Of a DNA stretch of 64,000 bases, positions 1 through 8,556 are shown in pieces (the stretch's first letter is position 1; each line of letters opens with the position of its first letter). Source of the stretch: SAR116 cluster bacterium AG-426-I14. GTDB lineage: Bacteria; Pseudomonadota; Alphaproteobacteria; Puniceispirillales; Marisalimonadaceae. Location of the stretch: NCBI GenBank assembly GCA_003210055.1, contig QCNS01000011.1, forward strand, positions 1 to 64,000, given 5' to 3'. The position numbers and the translations under genes are program-made. Under the pieces are notes generated by a model. It was given only the letters and a program-made list of their open reading frames with translations, was not told where the DNA came from and ran no database searches.

Positions 1-1
1 C

Positions 2-1435
2 ATGTATCATTTTCAAAAATTAATTTTCTTAATTCTCCTTTCGGGATTATTTGGCATCACGAATATTAGTTTTAGTTATGGTTTTTCTGATTATCTTCTG
101 AGTTGTGATTTAAGAGGGAAGGCTATACATGCTTCTCAAAGAAGCAGTCAAAAAAGATTTGATAGGTATGATAAAGCATACGCAACAATTCAATCACATC
201 AATTCCATAATTATTCAATGAGATTTGTAGAAAGAAATTTATTTTCATCTGATTACCGCTTGGGAGTTAGAAATAAAGTAACTTGGTCTTATTATGATGG
301 TTCTGTTGAATTAAAATACACTTATTTTTCAAATACTAATAAAATTAACTTAACAATAGGTAAGCCTGGCTCCGCGGGCAGCTACGATAAATGGGGTGAC
401 TGCAATAAATCATATGTAGAAGCTAAAAACACTAATTCACAAAGTGTATGGTTTAAAGATTTTGATGACGAAGTTCTATGCTTTAATGCTACTAAAACTT
501 ATGATAATAGAAAAGTTTGGAATCTTTCCAATGAAGGGCATGTTAAAGAAGCTAAATCTAGGGGTTTAAAATGTGGAGTTAATGAAGATGATATAATTGT
601 TGTATCAAAAGCTAAAAAGTCAAAAGAAATAGGTGTATCATCTAAACTAGAAAAAGAAATAGCTAAAAGACTTGAAGAAGAACGTAAACGTAAATCCTTA
701 GAAAAAGAAATTGCAGAATTAAGACAAAAGAATAGAGAACTTCAACTACCTAAAAAGATAAAACAAAAACCATCTTATGAAATAGGATCAGGCTTTTACG
801 TAAGTAAATTTAGACATATAGTTACAAATCAGCATGTTGTAAATAAATGTAAAAAAATAACTGTAGGTGACAGTATGAACTCGCAAATACCTGCAGACTT
901 GATAGCGTCAGACAAACGTAATGATTTAGCTATACTCCAAACTGTGTCTATGGAAATGGCATCTGCTGACACAAAAACATTTGTGCAAAAATTAGCTATA
1001 CAGATAGTGCCTATTATCTCAGGTGGTCTCATGAGGTCTGAGGATGTAAGTGGAGGAGAAGAAATACTTGTATCAGGTTATCCATTAGGTAATATGGTTA
1101 GTGATACAATTAAGGTTACAAAAGGTATTGTTAGTGCTACTAAAGGAATGGATAATGATGTAAGTCAATTTGAGATTGATGCTATTATAAGAAAAGGTAA
1201 TAGTGGTGGTCCTATTTATGACAAACGAGGAAACATAGTCGGAGTAGCCGTATCACGATTAAATGTGAATAGAACTGATACAATCAATTTTGGTATAAAA
1301 GGATCCACAGTAAAACAGTTCCTCTCAGCTCACGATATACCAACGAAATGGTCTAATAGAAATAAAGATTTAACTTCAAAGGACATTTATAAAATAGCCT
1401 CTAAACAAACTGTTATGATTGTTTGTCATCGCTAA
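2..1435 (+). CDS. Secreted trypsin-like serine protease with modular N-terminus
   Basis: Exported 477-residue protein. A hydrophobic signal peptide covers about residues 1-27, followed by an unrecognised Cys-containing region (about 28-200), a charged coiled coil (about 205-255) and a trypsin-like domain. The catalytic triad is visible: H278 in TNQHVV, D308 in RNDLAIL and S401 in GNSGGP. This resembles the protease part of HtrA/DegP, but I see no PDZ domain. The C-terminal domain is nearly the same as that of the MORN-repeat protease at 8557-11079, while the N-terminal parts differ. The ATG lies at base 2, so an upstream start outside the window cannot be excluded, although the signal peptide argues for this one. 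Substrate unknown. Confidence 0.85.
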   Translation: MYHFQKLIFLILLSGLFGITNISFSYGFSDYLLSCDLRGKAIHASQRSSQKRFDRYDKAYATIQSHQFHNYSMRFVERNLFSSDYRLGVRNKVTWSYYDGSVELKYTYFSNTNKINLTIGKPGSAGSYDKWGDCNKSYVEAKNTNSQSVWFKDFDDEVLCFNATKTYDNRKVWNLSNEGHVKEAKSRGLKCGVNEDDIIVVSKAKKSKEIGVSSKLEKEIAKRLEEERKRKSLEKEIAELRQKNRELQLPKKIKQKPSYEIGSGFYVSKFRHIVTNQHVVNKCKKITVGDSMNSQIPADLIASDKRNDLAILQTVSMEMASADTKTFVQKLAIQIVPIISGGLMRSEDVSGGEEILVSGYPLGNMVSDTIKVTKGIVSATKGMDNDVSQFEIDAIIRKGNSGGPIYDKRGNIVGVAVSRLNVNRTDTINFGIKGSTVKQFLSAHDIPTKWSNRNKDLTSKDIYKIASKQTVMIVCHR

Positions 1436-1521
1436 TAATCGGTACTGTAAATAAACTATTAACTAGGCATAAATATTATTTCTTTTAAAAGTCCTTTTAA
1501 ATCCTAATGAGGAGATAGTTC

Positions 1522-2403
1522 TTAAAAAAAACTTTGTATATTTTTAATTATACTTACTGGATTTTCCTCAGCTAAATAGTGACCTGAAACGATTGAATTA
1601 CCATTTACTTTTTGTAAACAATATTTTTGCCAAATACATAGAGGTTTATACCATTGCTCAATTTTTCCTTTAGAACCCCATAGAACTAGTAAAGGCATTT
1701 TGAGTTTATTATTTTTTTCTCTGCTTATATTATCATCATGCAAGTCAATCGTAGAGGCTGCTCTATAATCCTCACAAATTGAACTTACAGTTTTTGGATC
1801 TTTAATACATTCTAAATAATCCTTTAATGCCATTGGGTCAAAGAAATTTGTATCTTTCTTTTCTCTTGACGTATGTGCAAAAAACCATTCTTCTGGCGCC
1901 TTATTTATTACCATTTCTGGGATAGGCTTTCTTTGAGCAAGCCAAAACCAATGGTAATAACCCATTGCAAATTTCATATCTGCTCGTTCAAAATGTTCAA
2001 TAGTAGGAATAATATCTAATAAAATTATTTTTATTACTTTTTCAGGAAAATCTAAAGCTAAACGATGAGCTATTCTGGCGCCTCTATCATGTGCCACAAT
2101 GTAAAAAGTTTTAAAATCTAGTTTTCCCATAAAGTTTACCATATCTTTTGCCATAGATACTTTCGAGAATGGTTTATGATGATTTGTTACTTTCGGTTTA
2201 AAAGATTTTCCATAACCGGGGATATCTGGACAAACTATTGTAAAATTTTTAACTAAATAAGGCGCTACCTTATGCCACATAACATGAGTTTGAGGGTTTC
2301 CGTGTAGCATTAATAACGCGGGACCGTTTCCAGCCTTTCTATATCGAATATTACCTTTTTTAATTTTCAAGAAAGATTCTTTAAAATCTCTAAAAAAATC
2401 CAT
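1522..2403 (-). CDS. Fluoroacetate/haloacetate dehalogenase-like alpha/beta hydrolase
   Basis: Cytoplasmic alpha/beta hydrolase of 293 residues, close in pattern to fluoroacetate dehalogenases, which hydrolyse haloacetate to glycolate and halide. Visible landmarks are HGNPQTH near residue 34, nucleophile D106 in VAHDRGAR, R107 and R110 where this family binds the substrate carboxylate, acid D130 in LLDIIPT, H151-W152 and Y213 where the halide cradle is expected, and base H275 in SGHYLAEE. All family-critical positions appear intact. Related epoxide hydrolases share the fold but normally lack the Arg pair and the His-Trp-Tyr cradle. It stands alone, tail-to-tail with the protease gene, so the physiological substrate is open. 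Confidence 0.8.
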   Translation of the reverse strand: MDFFRDFKESFLKIKKGNIRYRKAGNGPALLMLHGNPQTHVMWHKVAPYLVKNFTIVCPDIPGYGKSFKPKVTNHHKPFSKVSMAKDMVNFMGKLDFKTFYIVAHDRGARIAHRLALDFPEKVIKIILLDIIPTIEHFERADMKFAMGYYHWFWLAQRKPIPEMVINKAPEEWFFAHTSREKKDTNFFDPMALKDYLECIKDPKTVSSICEDYRAASTIDLHDDNISREKNNKLKMPLLVLWGSKGKIEQWYKPLCIWQKYCLQKVNGNSIVSGHYLAEENPVSIIKNIQSFF

Positions 2404-2506
2404 TTTGAGTTATCCTTTTTGAATGTTTTTGTATGTCAAAATTATTAAGTATATTTAACTAATTTTATATTTTCTCTTTTGACTTTATATTATTTTGAAA
2501 TTTTGA

Positions 2507-2920
2507 AACTATGAAGCTAATGGAAAGCCAGAAGTAACTGCAGTATGCCATTGTAGGTATTGTCAATTAAGGTCAGGAAGTGGATTCGGCGTTTTAGTTT
2601 ATTTTAAAGAGGAAAATTTTAAAATAAAAGGAAAGACAAATTTTTATGAATTTAAAAGTGAAAGTGGTTACAAGTGGAGAAATCAATTTTGTAAAAATTG
2701 TGCAACTACTCTTACCTCAGAGCTAGAAGTAAGAAAGGGTGAAGTTGGAATTGCTGGAGGAACATTTGACCCACCAACTTTTTGGTATGATATAACTGCC
2801 GAGGTTTTTACAAGATCAAAAGCACACTTTATTGGCAATATACCCTCGAAAAGAAAATCTGAAACTATCTATTATTATTCTCCTAAAATAAAAGAAGAGA
2901 TAGGTAAAAAAATAAATTAA
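2507..2920 (+). pseudogene. 5'-truncated GFA (glutathione-dependent formaldehyde-activating-like) domain relic
   Basis: An open frame of 137 codons reads NYEANGKPEV, then CHCRYCQ, then FCKNCATTL, ending at TAA 2918-2920. This matches the GFA/CENP-V zinc domain from its second strand onward. The N-terminal CxCG segment that supplies zinc ligands is missing: an in-frame TGA at 2504-2506 precedes the match, and I see no ATG, GTG or TTG start near its beginning. Upstream sequence in other frames does not restore CxCG. The domain frame is otherwise free of stops, so truncation is fairly recent or the product starts unusually. The EamA transporter begins 9 bases downstream. Confidence 0.7.
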
Positions 2921-2929
2921 ATTTTAGCC

Positions 2930-3805
2930 ATGAATTTATCATACAAAACCCAACACTCTTTAAAGGGAGTTTTATTCTTTATAATTGCAATATTTTTCAT
3001 ATCTGTTGTTGATACAATATGTAAATCATTCACTAAAGAACTTCATGCAATTCAACTTGTATGGGGATATTTTGTGGGCATTAATTTAGTACTTTGGATT
3101 GTTTTCTTTCTCAAAGGTAAAAAACTTGCTGAATTGAGAAAAACTAATCGATTACAACTACAGATTTTTCGACCAGCTCTATTAGTCTGTTCAATTTCCA
3201 GCCTATTTGTAGGGTTAACCTATCTGCCTATAGCTGAAGCAACAGCAATTGGATTTGTTGCACCATTGTTTATAACAGCCCTTTCTGTTCCAATTCTAAA
3301 AGAAAAAGTAGGTATTCATCGTTGGAGTGCTGTGATAGTTGGTTTGATTGGCGTAATAATCATTATAAGGCCAGGAAGTGATTTATGGCATTTTGCGTCA
3401 ATTATGCCCTTATTAGGAGCTATATTCTTTGCACTTTTTCAAATTTTAACTCGACTATTGTCTATTACAGAAAACACATACACTACTTTATTTTTTACAG
3501 GACTTGGTGGTCTTATTTGGTCTAGTATAATTGTACCTTTTGTATGGGTATCACCCTCTCAAACCCATATCATAATATTTCTTCTAACAGGAGTTTTGGG
3601 AGCTTTGGCACATTTATGTATGATAAGTGCTTTCGATAGAACTGAGGCATCTCTTTTAGCGCCTTATAATTATACTAAATTGATATGGGTAGCAATTTTA
3701 GGCTACTTAATATTTGACGATATCCCAAGCCATAATATGTGGATAGGAGCTGCGGTTATAGTTTCAGCAGGATTTTATATAATTTATAGAGAAAGAAAAA
3801 AATAA
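2930..3805 (+). CDS. EamA/DMT-family permease
   Basis: Integral inner-membrane protein of 291 residues with about ten hydrophobic helices arranged as two EamA repeats, the usual size and layout of drug/metabolite transporters. Typical features include the conserved motif around PIAEATAIGFVAPLFITALS at the end of repeat one and the repeat-two segment around RTEASLLAPYNYTKLIW. Members export or import metabolites, amino acids or drugs, and sequence alone does not give the substrate. It starts 9 bases after the GFA relic and may be read from the same promoter. Confidence 0.85.
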   Translation: MNLSYKTQHSLKGVLFFIIAIFFISVVDTICKSFTKELHAIQLVWGYFVGINLVLWIVFFLKGKKLAELRKTNRLQLQIFRPALLVCSISSLFVGLTYLPIAEATAIGFVAPLFITALSVPILKEKVGIHRWSAVIVGLIGVIIIIRPGSDLWHFASIMPLLGAIFFALFQILTRLLSITENTYTTLFFTGLGGLIWSSIIVPFVWVSPSQTHIIIFLLTGVLGALAHLCMISAFDRTEASLLAPYNYTKLIWVAILGYLIFDDIPSHNMWIGAAVIVSAGFYIIYRERKK

Positions 3806-3821
3806 ATTATGAATTATGATT

Positions 3822-4724
3822 TTAGTCCCAGCTAAAACCAGTTGTTCTTAAATACCAATGCAACCCTTCATCTTGAACTACAAAACTAATCATTCTTTTT
3901 GAACCACGGTTATGATGAGAGTGAAGTTCTGCAGCAGGAGTTATTTGTGCAACTCCATTTTTCCAATCAATTTTTTGATCTTCTATCATAGAATAAACTT
4001 TTTCGCCTTCAATGGCTAACGTAATGGCAACTCCATTATGTCTATGTGGTCTTTGATCACCACCTGCTTCTAAAGTATTAATAGATGTATTTATTGAGGG
4101 AATTGTATTTCTGCTTGGTAAAGTTTCCTCTGTTGAAAAAAGAACAGCAACTCCTGAAGTTTCTTTTGTTTTTGGTCTCTTATATCTTTCCTCAAGGAAT
4201 GATGCTGTTTTTTCATGAGGCCAATGAGATGGTAGTATATTAGAATTGTTATTAGATGGCGATAATTGTTCAAAATTTAAAAGTGGTTCATTAGTAACTA
4301 AAAAAAGGATGGAATTATCTGCTATTGATGAATGTTCTGTTTCTTTACCCCCTGGAAAACAGAAAACATCTCCTTTAGACCACTCAATCATTTCATTTTC
4401 ATTTTTAGAAAAACCTTTGCCCTCTAAGACATAGTAAATCTCACCTGATGTACTTAAAATGTGTGATAAGTTTTTTTTAGAATTTATTTTAATGTATCTT
4501 GCTAATATTGATGGTGTGGTAGCCATATACGAAGTTTTAAGAACATTAGATATATCTAAGGGTATTAATAAACTATCACCATTAAAATCATATGCTTTCT
4601 GTTTTTCTGACAAAAATTGATGCCTAGGAACTTTTGGCCAAGACCAATCAAATGCATTTTCAGGCGTATTCCAGATAGCCCTATCTTGAGGATTTTTAAA
4701 TTTATTTTCTTTTAATAAACCCAT
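3822..4724 (-). CDS. Bicupin protein, gentisate 1,2-dioxygenase-like
   Basis: A 300-residue soluble protein with two cupin domains. The first spans about residues 70-150 (H88, E95 in STSGEIYYVLEGKG, and SKGDVFCFPGG). The second spans about 200-290, with a HxH pair at H227/H229 (RPHRHN) and further His at 268, 270 and 271. The layout resembles ring-cleaving gentisate or 1-hydroxy-2-naphthoate dioxygenases, but other bicupins look the same and no aromatic pathway genes are nearby. A metal centre in the C-terminal cupin is likely. Tail-to-tail with the EamA gene. Confidence 0.6.
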   Translation of the reverse strand: MGLLKENKFKNPQDRAIWNTPENAFDWSWPKVPRHQFLSEKQKAYDFNGDSLLIPLDISNVLKTSYMATTPSILARYIKINSKKNLSHILSTSGEIYYVLEGKGFSKNENEMIEWSKGDVFCFPGGKETEHSSIADNSILFLVTNEPLLNFEQLSPSNNNSNILPSHWPHEKTASFLEERYKRPKTKETSGVAVLFSTEETLPSRNTIPSINTSINTLEAGGDQRPHRHNGVAITLAIEGEKVYSMIEDQKIDWKNGVAQITPAAELHSHHNRGSKRMISFVVQDEGLHWYLRTTGFSWD

Positions 4725-4807
4725 AAATATCTCTACTACATTTTAATATTAATTTAAAAACGAAAATTTGTAAATTTTTAAAAGAATAACAATTTAAAAG
4801 AGCTAGT

Positions 4808-4849
4808 TTAACATGAGCATACAACTATAACTGTTTGTTTAGAAGCTAT
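4808..4849 (-). pseudogene. Relic of the C-terminus of a third trypsin-like protease copy
   Basis: Reverse-strand reading gives IASKQTVIVVCSC followed by TAA. The intact proteases end IASKQTVMIVCHR (gene at 2-1435) and IASKQTVMVVCNK (gene at 8557-11079). Over 35 compared bases I count 29 identical to the MORN-protease copy. A stop codon lies directly before the match, so nothing upstream is preserved in frame. This is a decayed fragment, not a gene. Confidence 0.75.
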
Positions 4850-4859
4850 TTAATAAAAA

Positions 4860-5075
4860 CTAGTAATGTTTATCTTTATCTAAAATATTTAATTTTAGTC
4901 TAAGTCTAATAATTTCAGCAAACATTATTAAACTTAATATAGGCCAAATAATACAGAACAACCATACATTTATTTCTTCATAAGATATTCCGATTAAATC
5001 TGCTGTATCAAATAGTAGTTGGACACAAAAATCAAAAGTAAAATCAATCCATTCTATTCCAGTATTTGCTCTCAT
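4860..5075 (-). CDS. Small membrane protein, function unknown
   Basis: A 71-residue ORF with one clear transmembrane segment (around VWLFCIIWPILSLIMFAEII, about residues 37-57), an acidic and aromatic N-terminal stretch and a short charged tail ending LNILDKDKHY. It sits just upstream of the protease relic on the same strand and divergent from the hydrolase gene at 5143. I recognise no family. The membrane segment and codon usage like the neighbours make it plausible as a real gene. Confidence 0.5.
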   Translation of the reverse strand: MRANTGIEWIDFTFDFCVQLLFDTADLIGISYEEINVWLFCIIWPILSLIMFAEIIRLRLKLNILDKDKHY

Positions 5076-5142
5076 GATAAAAATATTATAGAGCTTTATG
5101 TCTTTTTCTTGTTATGAATAAGGTTTTTTGTAATTATAAGAA

Positions 5143-5958
5143 ATGACAAAATTTTATTTAATTGTTACCTATGCTGTAGGATTTTACTTACTTATTGTTT
5201 TGTTAATATTCTTATTTCAACGCTCCTTACTTTATTTACCTTATAAAGAAAAGATCGATGAAAGTTTTTTTTTAAATACTGGTTTAAAACAAGTTGAGTT
5301 TTCAACTTCTGATGGACATGTTTTAAAATCCTTATATAAAAAACCGGCTTCCATGGATATGAAAACAATACTTCTCTTTCATGGAAACGCAGGTCACGCA
5401 GGACACAGAGCAAACAAGTTTAAGTTTTTTTTAGATCGTGGTTATGGTTTGTTATTAGTAGAATATAGAGGATACGGCGAGAATAAAGGTAAGCCCAGTG
5501 AAGAAGGTTTTTATAAAGATGGGATCGCCGCTATCAACTTTTTATCACAAAAAAATATAACCACTAAAAATATTATAGTTTATGGTGAGTCACTTGGATG
5601 TGGAATATCTGTAAAGTTATCAACTGAATTTTCTTTTTATTCAACTATTTTAGAAGCACCTTTTACTTCAATTTCTGAAGTTGCACAAAATCATTACTGG
5701 TATTTACCCGCTAAATGGCTTGTATGGGATCGACATGAAATATTAGGAATAATAAAAAATATTAAATCACCTTTATTAGTAATACATGGTAAACAAGATA
5801 AGATTATTAAAGTTGAATTAGGTCAAAAAATCTTTGAAAAAGCTCCTGAACCAAAACAATTCTTACTTATAAAGAATGCAGGACATAATAATATCTATGA
5901 TTTCTCTATAAAAGAAAAAATTTTTAGCTTTCTAGATAAAAGAAAAAACATTCATTAA
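5143..5958 (+). CDS. Membrane-anchored alpha/beta hydrolase (ABHD13/BEM46-like)
   Basis: A 271-residue hydrolase with an N-terminal membrane anchor (about residues 5-27) and an alpha/beta-hydrolase domain. HGNAGHAGHR (residue 80 onward) forms the oxyanion region, S150 in GESLGCG is the nucleophile, D219 in HGKQDKI the acid and H248 in NAGHNN the base. Architecture and length match BEM46/ABHD13-type serine hydrolases, for which lipid or thioester substrates have been proposed. Followed after about 80 bases by the gpgP-gpgS pair, with no evident functional link. Confidence 0.8.
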   Translation: MTKFYLIVTYAVGFYLLIVLLIFLFQRSLLYLPYKEKIDESFFLNTGLKQVEFSTSDGHVLKSLYKKPASMDMKTILLFHGNAGHAGHRANKFKFFLDRGYGLLLVEYRGYGENKGKPSEEGFYKDGIAAINFLSQKNITTKNIIVYGESLGCGISVKLSTEFSFYSTILEAPFTSISEVAQNHYWYLPAKWLVWDRHEILGIIKNIKSPLLVIHGKQDKIIKVELGQKIFEKAPEPKQFLLIKNAGHNNIYDFSIKEKIFSFLDKRKNIH

Positions 5959-6035
5959 AAATACTTTTTTATAATAAATTTACTTTTGAAACCTAATTTA
6001 TTGATTTGAAGGTTTGATTAAATTAATAATTATTA

Positions 6036-6851
6036 ATGCGTAAAATGTATCAAGTTTTAATTTTTACTGATCTAGATGGTACTTTATTAGATTCAGAAAC
6101 ATTTAGTTTTAATAATGCAAAAAAGTTTATTAATGAAATTGTGGAATTAGGAATTAAAATTATTCCAAATTCCAGCAAAACCTCTAAAGAAATAGATTAT
6201 TTTTGTACTGAAGCAAATATAGACAAAACTTTTATTAGTGAAAATGGATCTGAAATTTGTGGATTAAATATTTTAGATAAATCTTTACCAAAAAAATTTA
6301 TATTAAGTAGAAAAAAGGAAGAAATATTAAAAATATTTCAAGAAAGTGTTGAGACAAAAGTTAAAAATAAATGTTTGATCCTTTCAGAGCAAAGTCTTGA
6401 AAAGCAAAAAAGAATTTTAGGTTTATCTTCAGATCAAGTTAAAGTCGCTTTAAATAGAAATTATTCAATTCCCATAATTTTTAATGGAAATCATAAAGAG
6501 AAAATTAATTTAATAGAACAGATAAAATATTTAGGTTTAAGTATTCAATTTGGAGGAAGAGTCCTAAATTTAGGCGATAATGTTGATAAAGGAATTTCTA
6601 TGAACATACTTCTTGACTTATTAAAAAAAAATAACACGAATAAGATGATTACGATTGGCATTGGTGATAATCAAAATGATTTAGAAATGTTACATTTGTC
6701 AGATTATCCATGTTTAATTTTAAATCAAAATAATATTTTAAAAAAAAATATGAAAAAAAAATATATGACTTCAAACAAACCTTCTCCTCTATCTTGGATA
6801 GATGTTGTAAAAAAATCTCTTAAAAAAATTGATTTAGATTTAAAGGTCTAG
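6036..6851 (+). CDS. gpgP: Mannosyl/glucosyl-3-phosphoglycerate phosphatase (HAD-IIB)
   Basis: HAD-superfamily phosphatase of 271 residues that should remove phosphate from glucosyl- (or mannosyl-) 3-phosphoglycerate to give the compatible solute glucosylglycerate. Motif I is FTDLDGTLL with D12 and D14, motif II is the IIPNSSKTSKE region, and the last motif is IGIGDNQNDLEML. A type-IIB cap lies between. It is 2 bases upstream of the cognate synthase gene, which strongly supports the assignment. Sugar specificity follows from the partner. A second in-frame ATG at codon 4 is an equally possible start. Confidence 0.8.
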   Translation: MRKMYQVLIFTDLDGTLLDSETFSFNNAKKFINEIVELGIKIIPNSSKTSKEIDYFCTEANIDKTFISENGSEICGLNILDKSLPKKFILSRKKEEILKIFQESVETKVKNKCLILSEQSLEKQKRILGLSSDQVKVALNRNYSIPIIFNGNHKEKINLIEQIKYLGLSIQFGGRVLNLGDNVDKGISMNILLDLLKKNNTNKMITIGIGDNQNDLEMLHLSDYPCLILNQNNILKKNMKKKYMTSNKPSPLSWIDVVKKSLKKIDLDLKV

Positions 6852-6853
6852 CC

Positions 6854-8080
6854 ATGGGAGATTTTTCTCAAAATAGTATTGTTGCAAATCTTCATGATTT
6901 TTCTTTAAAGTCCACTAATGAAATTGAGTCTGAACTGTTACTTTTTTCAAAAGAAAGAAAGTTAGAATTAATTTTGCCTTGTTTATTCTCTGAATTAAAA
7001 GGAACAGCTTTACCAAATATAGTAAAAGAAATAAGTAAGACAAAATACTTAAATCACATTATCATTGGTCTAGATAAGGCAGATGAAAAAGACGTTAAGT
7101 TTGCTTTTAATTTTTTTCGTAAACTTAAATTGCATTTTTCCATTTTGTGGAATGACGGACCCAATTTAAAGAAATTGGATACAGAACTTCAAAATAAGGG
7201 ATTGGCACCCAAGGAAATGGGAAAAGGAAGAAATGTTTGGTATTGTATTGGCATGGCAATAGCCAGAGGTGAGGCAAGATCAATAGCTTTGCATGATTGT
7301 GACATAAAAACTTATGACAGACGATTATTGGCTAAATTATTTTATCCAGTTGTTAATCCATTATTTAATTTTGAGTTTTGCAAAGGATATTATCCTCGTA
7401 TTACAAACAATAAAATGAATGGAAGAGTTGCTAGACTACTTGTTTACCCTGTCCTTATTGCTATGGAAAGAACTATTGGCAGAAGTGAGTACTTAGATTT
7501 TATGAAATCTTTTAAATATCCTCTTGCGGGTGAGTTTTCTTTCAGAAGAAATTTATTACCAGAATTGAAAATACCTACAGATTGGGGAATTGAAATTGGC
7601 ATTCTTTCTGAAATGCAAAGGAATCAAGCTTCAAATAGAATATGTCAGGTTGACTTAGCAGAAACTTATGATCATAAACATCAGGATGTTTCCTTTAATA
7701 ATGATAGTGCCGGTTTGTCTAGAATGTCTATTGATATAATTAAAACATTAATAAGGAAATTGGCAACACAGGGGTTTACCTTTAATATTGAAACTTTTCG
7801 AACCTTAAAAGCTACATATTATAGAACAGCACTTGATATGATAGATATTTATAGAAGTGACTCAATTATGAATGGAATTTCTTTTGACTCTGATAAGGAG
7901 GAGAAAACTGTAGAAATGTTTGCATTAAATATTATGAAAGCAGGTGAGAGTTTTTTTGAAAACCCTATGGAAACACCTTTCATACCAACTTGGAGTAGAG
8001 TAAATAGTGCAATTCCTGACTTTCTTAAAAGATTTAAAAAAACTGTTGAAAAAGAAAATTCAAAATTAGTTAAATTTTAA
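6854..8080 (+). CDS. gpgS: Glucosyl-3-phosphoglycerate synthase (GT81-like)
   Basis: Retaining glycosyltransferase of 408 residues that transfers glucose from an NDP-glucose to 3-phosphoglycerate. Landmarks are the N-terminal LPCLFSEL segment, GKGRNVWYCIGMAIARGE, a metal-binding DCD (D148/D150 in ALHDCDIKTYD) and PLAGEFSFRR. The length suits GpgS of bacterial two-step pathways. With the phosphatase directly upstream it completes glucosylglycerate synthesis, a solute linked in marine bacteria to salt stress and nitrogen limitation. The mannosyl homologue (MpgS) is the alternative, but the motif pattern favours GpgS. Confidence 0.8.
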   Translation: MGDFSQNSIVANLHDFSLKSTNEIESELLLFSKERKLELILPCLFSELKGTALPNIVKEISKTKYLNHIIIGLDKADEKDVKFAFNFFRKLKLHFSILWNDGPNLKKLDTELQNKGLAPKEMGKGRNVWYCIGMAIARGEARSIALHDCDIKTYDRRLLAKLFYPVVNPLFNFEFCKGYYPRITNNKMNGRVARLLVYPVLIAMERTIGRSEYLDFMKSFKYPLAGEFSFRRNLLPELKIPTDWGIEIGILSEMQRNQASNRICQVDLAETYDHKHQDVSFNNDSAGLSRMSIDIIKTLIRKLATQGFTFNIETFRTLKATYYRTALDMIDIYRSDSIMNGISFDSDKEEKTVEMFALNIMKAGESFFENPMETPFIPTWSRVNSAIPDFLKRFKKTVEKENSKLVKF

Positions 8081-8096
8081 ATAAGTTAAAAGTATA

Positions 8097-8133
8097 CGCT
8101 CTCTTTATTAACTATTGATTAATAAAAAGAGCG
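8097..8133 (+). terminator. Stem-loop after gpgS
   Basis: Inverted repeat with arms 8097-8111 and 8119-8133 (14 of 15 positions pair) around a 7-base loop, 17 bases after the gpgS stop. The base of the stem is GC-containing and the upper part is AT-rich. No T-run follows, so it is a terminator or 3'-end stabiliser candidate and not a textbook intrinsic terminator. Confidence 0.5.
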
Positions 8134-8355
8134 CAATCTACAGAAGATTTCTAGATTATTCAAAAATTAAAAACAATTATTATATTTTTTTTGAAAAAAA
8201 AACTAATTAAGTGATTTTTGTAAAATTTTTATGCAAAACTTCAAAAATTAGATTACAAATTTATCACTTTTTAATTCATTTAAGATACTAATAATATTCT
8301 ATTTGATATAAATATAAATGAATATTTATTCTCATTTTTAATTGAAGGAGTTTAA

Positions 8356-8556
8356 ATGTTTCAAGCAATCGTATCAATATGTAATTTGTTAAATTTGGAA
8401 TGTATAGCATACCAAGACACAAGCGGATTAAATTTTACAAAAAAACAGTGTATTGTAAGAACTATTAAAATGGAAAAAGATCTAATCGAAACTTATGGTA
8501 ATAGATTTTATATAAAAAAAGATTGTATTAAATTAGACAACTTCAGAAAAATATAA
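8356..8556 (+). CDS. Small Cys-containing protein, function unknown
   Basis: A 66-residue ORF with a strong ribosome-binding site (GGAG, 7 bases before the ATG), which makes it more credible than most short ORFs here. It begins MFQAIVSICNLL, has four cysteines (C9, C16, C32 and C57) and a basic C-terminus. The pattern of a short hydrophobic start, a CxAYxD-like segment and Tx(K/E)xC reminds me of small proteins in marine bacterial and phage genomes, but I cannot name a family. It follows a 275-base AT-rich spacer that also holds the gpgS stem-loop, and is tail-to-tail with the MORN protease. Confidence 0.5.
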   Translation: MFQAIVSICNLLNLECIAYQDTSGLNFTKKQCIVRTIKMEKDLIETYGNRFYIKKDCIKLDNFRKI

